Part shown: positions 58,166 through 64,000 of the stretch, piece after piece
Layout of the letters: the number at the start of each line of letters is the position of its first letter
How positions within the stretch are numbered: position 1 is the first letter of the stretch
NCBI GenBank assembly: GCA_016721605.1
Contig: JADKHS010000010.1
Span: forward strand, 1 to 64,000
Reading direction: 5' to 3'
DNA from: Nitrosomonadales bacterium
GTDB taxonomy: Bacteria; Pseudomonadota; Gammaproteobacteria; Burkholderiales; Gallionellaceae
DNA length: 64,000 bases
The notes under the pieces: model-generated
Told to the model about the DNA's origin: nothing
Seen by the model: the letters and a program-made list of their open reading frames with translations, nothing else
Databases searched by the model: none
Made by a program: the position numbers and the translations under genes

Positions 58166-58984
58166 ATGGATATGCAAGAACGCAAATATAAAATCAAAGA
58201 AACCTTTAATAATGCGGCAGAAGGCTATGACAAACCCGCGCTGCGCTTTTTTTCAGCGGCGGCAGAACATTTAGCGGACAGCATGAGATTTGCAGGAAAT
58301 GAATATGTTTTGGATGTAGCCACTGGCACAGGCTCAGTTGCGTTGGCTTGTGCACAGCGGTTGGGCGCAGGGCATGTAACGGCCATTGATTTATCCGATG
58401 GAATGTTGGCGCAAGCCAAGGCCAAAGCTCAGAAACAGCAGTTAAGCAATCTCGATTTTTTGTGCATGGATATAGAGGCATCGAATTTTACCGCCGACTC
58501 ATTCGATGCTGCTTGTTGCGGTTTTGGCATTTTTTTTCTGCCTGATATGGAGGCCGGATTCAAGACGATCGCCAAACTTGTTAAACCCGGCGGCGCTATT
58601 GGAATTTCAAGTTTTACGGGTGCGCTTATGGAACCCCTATCGCAAAAATTTATCGAGCGCATTTTAGTCTATGGGATAACTATGCCCGCTTTATCCTGGA
58701 AACGGCTGGATAGTGTAGAGAAAATCCACACTTTGTATCAATCAGCGGGACTGGAACGATTGCATACGCAAACCTATCAGGTTGGATACCATCTTGCCGG
58801 GTTTGAAGAATGGTGGGATATTTTATGGTATAGCGGTTTCCGGGGTTTATTGAATCAGCTTTCTTCCTCTGATTTAGCACGCTTCCGTCAAGCGCATCAA
58901 GAAGAAATAGAGTTACTTGTTGAAGCACAAGGCATTTGGCTGAATATTGAAATTCTCATTAGCGTGGGCTATAAGCCCGTATAG
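58166..58984 (+). CDS. Class I SAM-dependent methyltransferase (UbiE-like)
   Basis: 272 residues. Motif I VLDVATGTGSVALACAQ, motif II VTAIDLSDGMLAQAKAKA, and LVKPGGAIGISSFTGA in the post-III region are those of UbiE/COQ5-type enzymes. The substrate is unknown; the C-terminal 100 residues do not match the quinone methylases closely. The ATG at 58166 lacks a strong RBS; an ATG two codons later is possible. It follows the Fur-box region in the plus direction. Confidence 0.82.
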   Translation: MDMQERKYKIKETFNNAAEGYDKPALRFFSAAAEHLADSMRFAGNEYVLDVATGTGSVALACAQRLGAGHVTAIDLSDGMLAQAKAKAQKQQLSNLDFLCMDIEASNFTADSFDAACCGFGIFFLPDMEAGFKTIAKLVKPGGAIGISSFTGALMEPLSQKFIERILVYGITMPALSWKRLDSVEKIHTLYQSAGLERLHTQTYQVGYHLAGFEEWWDILWYSGFRGLLNQLSSSDLARFRQAHQEEIELLVEAQGIWLNIEILISVGYKPV

Positions 58985-59044
58985 AAAATACCTTTCCATT
59001 CTATTACCCGGCCACACACTCAGCCGCCATAGCCACAACAACTT

Positions 59045-59995
59045 ATGCCTCCCCTCCCGCAAGATTCGTTCATGGACTCATTACGCGACCCTGTTGTGCG
59101 CGACCTTGCGTGGGTTATTGGTTCGCCGGGATTGTTGGATGAAACTTGGACCGCTTATGCCGGACGCGTGGTGGATGACGCATGGTGCCGTACGCAATTA
59201 AATACATCTGCACCGTGGCTGACTGAGTTGGATAATGAACCGCGCAACCTGCATGATTTTATTGCCCAGCATCCGACACGCCGCCTTGGCCAGTATTTTG
59301 AATCGCTTATCGCATTCTGGTTAGCGCACATGCCCAATACACAAATCATCGCCACCAATTTGCAGGTTCAAAATGCGCAACGTACTTTGGGTGAATATGA
59401 CTTTTTATTTCGTGATGCCGATGGAAATATTTGTCATTGGGAAACTGCCGTAAAGTTCTACCTGCAAGCGGAACCATTGCTCGAGCAACGTGCATTCATC
59501 GGCCTTGCGGTGCGCGACCGGCTCGATATTAAATTGGATCGCGTATTCCAGCATCAACTTGAATTAGGCCACACACCCGCTGGGCGAGCGGCACTGCCAA
59601 CAGGGATAGTGCTGAAAAAAACACAGGCTTTCATCAAAGGCTACTTGTTCTATCCTGCGGCACAAGCAGGAAAACCTTCTATTCCCATCCCTGGCGTATC
59701 TGACAACCATTTGTCCGGCTGGTGGACACGCCACCCGGTTAGCCCACTACCGCAAACAACACCGGATAGCTACTGGACTATATTGCCACGCTTACGCTTT
59801 TTGGCTCCGGTACGCCTGGATGCGGAAGCCAGCGTAATGGAGCGGGCTGAAATATGTGCCGCACTTGATACACATTTCGCGGTTTCCGACGAGTCTGTGC
59901 AGGTAATCGAACTCCAGCGCAAGATGGATAATAGCTGGCGCGAAGCGACACGCGGATTTGTGATGTGCAGTAAATGGCCAATCATAAATACCTGA
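59045..59995 (+). CDS. DUF1853 family protein
   Basis: 316 residues. Family traits: DSLRDPVVRDLAWVIGSPGL, RLGQYFESLIAFWLAHMP, TLGEYDFLFRDADGNICHWE (an acidic nuclease-like pattern) and LLRFLAPVRL-like LPRLRFLAPVRLDAEA. DUF1853 may be related to PD-(D/E)xK nucleases because of the GEYDF...HWExxVKFYL arrangement; this is inference. No partner gene is evident. Confidence 0.82.
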   Translation: MPPLPQDSFMDSLRDPVVRDLAWVIGSPGLLDETWTAYAGRVVDDAWCRTQLNTSAPWLTELDNEPRNLHDFIAQHPTRRLGQYFESLIAFWLAHMPNTQIIATNLQVQNAQRTLGEYDFLFRDADGNICHWETAVKFYLQAEPLLEQRAFIGLAVRDRLDIKLDRVFQHQLELGHTPAGRAALPTGIVLKKTQAFIKGYLFYPAAQAGKPSIPIPGVSDNHLSGWWTRHPVSPLPQTTPDSYWTILPRLRFLAPVRLDAEASVMERAEICAALDTHFAVSDESVQVIELQRKMDNSWREATRGFVMCSKWPIINT

Positions 59996-60068
59996 GGTAA
60001 GCTGAAAAAACTGGAGTGGGCAAAGACCAAACGGGATCGGTGGTTTAAACTTTATGATTGATAGTTAG

Positions 60069-60503
60069 TTAGCCAATCAGATGCAAACCCTGCGTGCCGC
60101 CACATACAGCATCCGTAACCAAACGCCGGTCAAAAGTTGCCAGCTGCCCTTTGTGGGCACATGCCAGCGCCAGCAAATAGCTATCAGTCACTTGGCCGAA
60201 ACTCAGCAGACGCTCCGTGTCTATCATCTCGGTGTCCAGCAGGCTGATATTGTCTGGCCAAAACACATAACCGGGGAGTGCCCGCAAGCCCTTCATCAAC
60301 TGTGCCACCTCCGCTGGCGTACCCGGCGAATTAGGATAGCGGGGATGCCCCACAATGCGCAGCACACCATTCTCCGTCAATGGGCAGGTTGCCCATGCCC
60401 GCTTCCCATGTGCCGCGAACCAGTCATGCGCCGCATCGTGCTGGACATGCGCTGGATCAATCAACGCGATCAGCACGTTTACATCAAGCAGAAAAACCCT
60501 CAC
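60069..60503 (-). CDS. vapC: PIN-domain toxin (VapC-like)
   Basis: 144 residues from a GTG (60503) that overlaps the antitoxin stop (GTGA). PIN acidic residues in VFLLDVNVLIALIDP, the Glu in CPLTENGVLR, and QVTDSYLLALACAHKGQLAT then FDRR. A full-length ribonuclease toxin of the TA system with the RHH antitoxin upstream. Confidence 0.87.
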   Translation of the reverse strand: MRVFLLDVNVLIALIDPAHVQHDAAHDWFAAHGKRAWATCPLTENGVLRIVGHPRYPNSPGTPAEVAQLMKGLRALPGYVFWPDNISLLDTEMIDTERLLSFGQVTDSYLLALACAHKGQLATFDRRLVTDAVCGGTQGLHLIG

Positions 60504-60733
60504 GGTAACTCGTCGCGCAACTGATTCACCAATTCCGGTGTCACCGGCGTTGCCCCGGCGCGGGCGGGCAGCAACGGAACACCATTACGCATAGTACCGC
60601 TTGGCTTGGAGGAACGCAGAGCCTGCCGTGTGAGCGCTGAGATAACCTCCCCCACACTCTTGTGTTGCAAGGAGGCCATAGCTTTTACCGCTGCCAGTAC
60701 GTCGTCATCAATGGATAAAGTAGTTCGCATCAT
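60500..60733 (-). CDS. Ribbon-helix-helix antitoxin (VapB-like)
   Basis: 77 residues from the ATG at 60733, with GGGAG seven bases upstream. MRTTLSIDDDVLAAVKAMAS and KSVGEVISALTRQALRSS are the RHH DNA-binding fold. The C-terminus (TPELVNQLRDELP) binds the toxin. Coupled to the PIN gene by a 4-base overlap. Confidence 0.85.
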   Translation of the reverse strand: MMRTTLSIDDDVLAAVKAMASLQHKSVGEVISALTRQALRSSKPSGTMRNGVPLLPARAGATPVTPELVNQLRDELP

Positions 60734-60768
60734 GTATCTCCCGAAGTATCGCATCAAACATCACGCAT

Positions 60769-60801
60769 CTTACATCAATCGGATTGTCATTCCAATTACA
60801 G
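60769..60801. repeat. 33-bp direct repeat, copy 1
   Basis: It starts CTTACATCAATCGGATTG and is identical to 61879-61911, with CGCAGCAA following both. The copies bracket the PIN relic and the complete toxin-antitoxin pair at 61064-61704. Confidence 0.8.
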
Positions 60802-60821
60802 GGCGCAGCAATAAGCAGAGG

Positions 60822-60950
60822 GTAGACAAGGAATGGAGTCTTACCGATTGCGCCTCATTTAAGATAATGAAGGCACGTGGTATCACCGAGGCATTGGCTC
60901 ATGATCATCATTTTGAGCAGGCAGGCTTCACAGCATTGCTTCGTCCCTAA
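60822..60950 (+). pseudogene. C-terminal relic of a PIN-domain toxin
   Basis: VDKEWSLTDCASFKIMKARG then ITEALAHDHHFEQAGFTALL to the TAA at 60948-60950 is the end of a VapC-type PIN domain (usually WSLTDCxSFxVM...ALTxDxHFEQAGF). The first 90 residues and the antitoxin are missing. It is a leftover next to a live module. Confidence 0.7.
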
Positions 60951-61063
60951 GCTATTCAAGAGGTGCGTAAGCCCACTGGGCAATCCTGGTTGAATTGAGT
61001 TTGCAAACGCCATGTGGATTGATAGTATGCTTGCAATTTGGACATCATGCGGGGAGTTAAGTC

Positions 61064-61321
61064 ATGCAACATACAATCATTAACCTGGAGCCAGAGGAAC
61101 AGGACTGGCTCGCCCACCGGGCGCAGGTAGAGCACGTTCCGCAAACGGAAGTGGTGCGCCGGGCTTTGCAACTTTATCGCAAAAAGGCGGAAACCCAAAA
61201 AGCGGAAACACAAGTGACGCAATCCTTCGAGAAATTGGCGCGACTCACTAGCGGCATTCGGCAGGGTGAGGATGGGCTTGTTGTGCAGCAACACCTGCGC
61301 GACGAGTGGAGTGGGCGTTGA
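61064..61321 (+). CDS. Antitoxin of a PIN-domain pair (RHH-like)
   Basis: 85 residues. The N-terminal strand and helices (QHTIINLEPEEQDWLAHRAQ, TEVVRRALQLYRKK) fit an RHH-type DNA-binding antitoxin. The C-terminal tail is the toxin-binding part. The frame ends in GCGTTGA, overlapping the toxin gene. A short tandem (KAETQKAET) is visible. Confidence 0.78.
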   Translation: MQHTIINLEPEEQDWLAHRAQVEHVPQTEVVRRALQLYRKKAETQKAETQVTQSFEKLARLTSGIRQGEDGLVVQQHLRDEWSGR

Positions 61322-61704
61322 ACGGCTACCTTCTGGATTCGGTCATCTTGATCGACCATTTTAACGGGCGGTCTGAGGCGACCCGGTTTCTGTTGGAAAA
61401 CCACGAATCGGCGGCTATTTCCGTCATCACGCGAGCCGAAGTGCTGACCGGATTCGACCCCGTGGGCGAGGTGCAGGCCAAGGCTTTTCTCAACTTTTTT
61501 CCGACCCATGTACTGACCGAAGAAGATGCCGACATGGCCGCAAGTCTGCGCCGCGAACATCGTTGGAAATTGCCCGATGCCTTGCAGGCCGCTGTGGCAA
61601 TCAACCGCCAGTTGACGTTGGCGACTCGTAACAGCAAGGACTTTGATCCGACCCGCCATTCCTTCGTCACTATTCCTTACATACTAAGCGTGAAGCAATC
61701 GTAA
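61306..61704 (+). CDS. vapC: PIN-domain toxin (VapC-like)
   Basis: About 128-132 residues, from a GTG at 61306 or a TTG at 61318 (TTGA overlap with the antitoxin stop). PIN motifs: GYLLDSVILIDHFNG, ITRAEVLTGF, LPDALQAAVAINRQLTLATR and NSKDF. All four acidic positions are present. It pairs with the antitoxin upstream. Confidence 0.86.
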   Translation: MEWALNGYLLDSVILIDHFNGRSEATRFLLENHESAAISVITRAEVLTGFDPVGEVQAKAFLNFFPTHVLTEEDADMAASLRREHRWKLPDALQAAVAINRQLTLATRNSKDFDPTRHSFVTIPYILSVKQS

Positions 61705-61779
61705 AGTAGTGGTGATGTGTATCGAAGAACTTCATACTGCTAAACCTGAAAAGTTGGATTAGGTGCGGATTTTTGCGCC

Positions 61780-61852
61780 GTAACCCAACAAAAGCCAGTG
61801 TTGATGTGTGCGACCCATCCGTCGATGTTGAAGATTAAGTTTGTTGGGTTAC
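61780..61852. repeat. Inverted repeat with GTAACCCAACAAA arms
   Basis: GTAACCCAACAAA (61780-61792) and TTTGTTGGGTTAC (61840-61852), 47 bases apart; a third CTAACCCAAC lies at 61865-61874. The 61705-62299 interval also holds the second 33-bp repeat and the operator of the next module, but no gene. Confidence 0.6.
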
Positions 61853-61878
61853 GCGATAAAGCCGCTAACCCAACATGA

Positions 61879-61911
61879 CTTACATCAATCGGATTGTCAT
61901 TCCAATTACAG
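61879..61911. repeat. 33-bp direct repeat, copy 2
   Basis: Identical to 60769-60801. Recombination between the copies would delete the intervening toxin-antitoxin pair. Confidence 0.8.
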
Positions 61912-62255
61912 AAACGCAGCAACGCCAACTATCCGTTCCGTTCGCCCCGATAACCAGCGACTTGGCTATCGTCTTTTGGCAACCTAGTCAAATAGCTAGT
62001 GGTGCGTTCTAGCAAAGCCATTACCATTCAACTTTCGACCCGGAAAAGTTTGTGCTGGCGTACTCAAAACTCAATAGCCATAGCAACACGATTATCTGAA
62101 AATGCTGGAGGTGGCTGGAACAAGCCGTGTCGGCGTTGTGCCGGGGGAAACGGGGAATAAAAACTGATCAATTAACGACGGTATCTACCGGGCTATTAGC
62201 GGCACCAAATAAAATTGGGTGTGCGATGTAGGTATTCTGGTTTGACATGTCGAAT

Positions 62256-62284
62256 ATGTACACATAGTATGTAAACATGTACAT
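62256..62284 (+). promoter_or_regulatory. Palindromic operator of the Phd/PIN module
   Basis: The arms ATGTAC (62256-62261) and GTACAT (62279-62284) frame an AT-rich centre, 16 bases before the antitoxin start. Position and symmetry fit an autoregulatory site bound by the Phd-type antitoxin. Confidence 0.5.
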
Positions 62285-62299
62285 AAATGGAGGTATGTT

Positions 62300-62542
62300 A
62301 TGAAAAAACTAACTTTAACTACCCTGCGCCAGCAGATTTTCAAGATCGCTGATGAGGTCTTGATGACAGGCCAGCCGGTTAGCATTGAACGCAATGGCAA
62401 GGTGCTGTTGCTCTGTTCTGCAATCGAGTTAAATAAATCGAAAAGTTTAAAATTGAAACGCAGGAAACTGATTAGTGGTGACGCTGAATCACTGCATACT
62501 ATGAAGGTCGGAGAATGGCGCGAGTTGGAAAATCTGGCCTAG
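62300..62542 (+). CDS. Phd/YefM-like antitoxin
   Basis: 80 residues; GGAGG lies 6 bases before the ATG. KLTLTTLRQQIFKIADEVLM and TGQPVSIERNGKVLLLCSAI resemble the Phd/YefM fold. The basic C-terminal part (KSLKLKRRKLISG) and the end bind the toxin. It overlaps the toxin gene by 28 bases. Confidence 0.8.
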   Translation: MKKLTLTTLRQQIFKIADEVLMTGQPVSIERNGKVLLLCSAIELNKSKSLKLKRRKLISGDAESLHTMKVGEWRELENLA

Positions 62543-62913
62543 TTCATCTCGATACGCATATTGTTTGCTGGCTGTATGAAGGCCGCTCCGAATTGCTGAC
62601 CCCGGCGGCATTGCAGGCCATCGAATCTGGCTTGTTGCAGGTTTCTCCTGTGGTGCAACTCGAACTGGCCTATCTGCACGAAATTGGTCGAATCAGCCGC
62701 GAGGGCAGTTATGTGCTGGACACTCTGGACAAGGACATAGGCCTAAGTGTGGCGGATGTGTCGTTAGCACAAGTAATGAAAATGGCCGGCACGCTAACCT
62801 GGACGCGCGACCCGTTCGATCGCATGAAAGTTGCACATGCCATGGTTGCAGATGTGGCACTGGTAAGTAAGGATCGCCTGATACGCAAGCATTGTGACAG
62901 AGCGATTTGGTAA
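62515..62913 (+). CDS. PIN-domain toxin
   Basis: 132 residues from the ATG at 62515 with GGAG just upstream. PIN motifs: LVHLDTHIVCWLYEG, Glu in QLELAYLHEIGRI, and WTRDPFDRMKVAHAMVADVA then LVSKDR. The DPFDR...LVSKD arrangement marks the subgroup that pairs with Phd-like antitoxins. Complete. Confidence 0.87.
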   Translation: MARVGKSGLVHLDTHIVCWLYEGRSELLTPAALQAIESGLLQVSPVVQLELAYLHEIGRISREGSYVLDTLDKDIGLSVADVSLAQVMKMAGTLTWTRDPFDRMKVAHAMVADVALVSKDRLIRKHCDRAIW

Positions 62914-62997
62914 GCTTCGGTCATGCCTAAATTTTCTGCACTTGCTCCCGCCGCCTGTTCTAATAGTCGCATAGGTTTTGTTACAGCGTGTATGGGT

Positions 62998-63160
62998 CAT
63001 CTGGCAGCAAGAGTGAATTACCGAGTTAAACCGCGCGCAAACAGTCCTTAACATTTCGAGCCAATCATTACGATCGCCGTCGCTCAGAAATTCCTCCCGA
63101 TGATCACCGCGCGAGATGACGTGATAAAGCGCTCCCGAAAATTCCAGCCTGATTGATCCT
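62998..63160 (-). pseudogene. REP-associated tyrosine transposase (RAYT), N-terminal relic
   Basis: The minus-strand frame IRLEFSGALYHVISRGDHRE through DWLEMLRTVCARFNSVIHSC to CQMTHTR matches the start of RAYT/TnpA-REP proteins (RIEFPGALYHVTSRGxxRE ... CLMTNHYHL). The HUH motif has become THTR and the Tyr domain is gone. Such enzymes mobilise REP units like those at 9498 and 37137. Confidence 0.65.
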
Positions 63161-63189
63161 GTTATGTGCGGAAACCAACATGGGATGTT

Positions 63190-64000
63190 GGAATGTTAGA
63201 ACTGACCGTGGGGGGGGGGGGGGCGCGGGGGCCGGCCGGGCCGCGGCCGGCTTGCTGGCTCCGTGCCCCATGGCCGTGCCCGGTGTGCTCCGGCCGGGCG
63301 AGCTTCCAAAAATCCCCGCGTCCGGGAGGTGACAAAGCTTTTGGGGAGTGGTCCGCCGGCGCCGGTTAGCCTGGCTCTGTGCCGTCGGCCCGCGGGTGCC
63401 AGGCTGCCACGGAAGAACGCAGGCGTCGGTGGTAGGAAAGAAAAAGGACTTGTGGGAAAATCAAAGGGGATTCCCACAAAAAAAAGGGTTCGGGATGAAG
63501 GAATTCGGAACGATTAAAGGGCAACGGGGGCGCTAACCCGGGGGGGGGGGGGGGTTTTAATTTCAAGTTTTTCCGGGGGGGGTTTTTTGGGGGGGGGTTT
63601 GGCGGGGCACGGGTTTATTACGGCTTACCAAGAAGGGGGGAAAACACCACAAAAACGTTTGTTGGTCCGGCGAGGGGGGGTCTGTGTTTTTTGTGGAAAA
63701 AAAATTCGGAGTTTTGTTTTGGTTGGGGGGCCTTGTTCTTGGGGCCCGGGGAGGCAAGGGGGGGGGATGGAGGGGGGGAGGAATATTGGTGGGGGGGAAT
63801 TTCCCGGGGGGGGGTTGCGAGCATTGCTTCAGCGAAGGGGAATTTAGGGGGGTCCCCCCATACGGGCCCAACATACCAGGGGCGGCGGCCCGGGCATTTC
63901 CCCCCGGCGCCACGGCGGCGGGGGGGGGGAGGGCCCCGGGCCTTCCCCGCCCCGTGTTGCCGGTTTTTGGGGGGGAACAACAGGGGGGGTGGGGAGGGAG
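63190..64000. other. Unreliable terminal sequence
   Basis: From about 63210 the sequence becomes runs of G (up to 14), with low complexity, very high G and open frames on several strands that encode only Gly/Pro/Arg-rich strings. It is unlike the rest of the window. No feature is called; the open frames here are treated as spurious. Confidence 0.8.

Noticed and set aside
63196..63980. Gly/Pro/Arg-rich open frames on both strands at the window end
   Set aside because: Arise from poly-G runs; the sequence itself is judged unreliable.

Overview
The window looks like a chromosomal segment of a Gallionellaceae/Nitrosomonadales-type betaproteobacterium. An iron-oxidising Gallionella/Sideroxydans or a Candidatus Nitrotoga would fit. 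This is inferred from protein character only: an NAD-reducing group 3d [NiFe] hydrogenase with a short HypF, a PEP-CTERM protein, a YbbA/YbbP-TesA-SppA-Gph housekeeping block, DUF1853, di-heme oxidoreductase, and many toxin-antitoxin modules and their relics. No rRNA, tRNA or CRISPR array was seen. The sequence looks like a low-coverage draft. At least 25 single-base frame breaks hit otherwise well-conserved genes, and two stretches (about 40704-40827 and 63190-64000) are poly-G and look like artefact. I therefore describe most broken genes as frameshifted rather than dead, unless a domain is really missing.

Layout. 1-6.3 kb: end of a SnoaL-like gene, PsiE-like and TerC membrane proteins, a heme peroxidase with a small partner protein, an IS200-type relic, a Sel1-repeat protein with a nonsense codon, and an outer-membrane barrel protein. 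6.4-8.2 kb: a scar region with a copy of the ybbP 3' end, ParD/ParE' and integrase relics, an intact AbrB-PIN toxin-antitoxin pair and a Fic stub. 8.4-18.2 kb: patatin lipoprotein, a heme-c/PAS/GGDEF/EAL sensor, then ybbP-ybbA divergent from tesA, sppA and gph. 18.4-29.4 kb: exported-protein region with a HAF fragment, a PEP-CTERM protein, a very large Ig-rich protein ending in a phospholipase A2-like domain (polymorphic-toxin architecture), a secreted neighbour, a second large surface protein with calcium repeats, and a di-heme c-type cytochrome. 29.6-33.7 kb: two DUF1993 paralogues around a GT2-TPR-fucosyltransferase-like protein.

33.7-45.9 kb: hydrogenase region on the minus strand, hoxF-U-Y-H-W then hypA-B-F, hypC and a hypD fragment. 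The operon is interrupted between hypF and hypC by about 3.8 kb carrying a Sau96I/Eco47II-like restriction-modification pair. That pair sits inside the remains of a type III restriction-modification operon. The insert is bounded by a 22-bp imperfect direct repeat of the hypF 3' end. HoxFU would form the NADH-oxidising diaphorase, HoxYH the hydrogenase, HoxW the protease and HypABCDF the Ni-Fe(CN)2CO assembly. hypC carries a stop codon, hypD is cut after about 42 residues and hypE is absent, so the locus as read cannot make a complete maturation set.

46.0-64 kb: MscS channel, HNH protein, a tripartite RND efflux operon (OMF-MFP-RND, minus strand), DUF3617 protein, acetyl-CoA synthetase, a Fur-box-preceded DUF2325/FMN-binding operon, a methyltransferase, DUF1853, then a toxin-antitoxin cluster (three PIN-domain pairs plus a PIN relic) and a RAYT transposase relic before the unreliable contig end. 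A family of small inverted-repeat elements (GGGCACCTCTAAAAATT ends, 4-bp target duplications) is scattered through the window.
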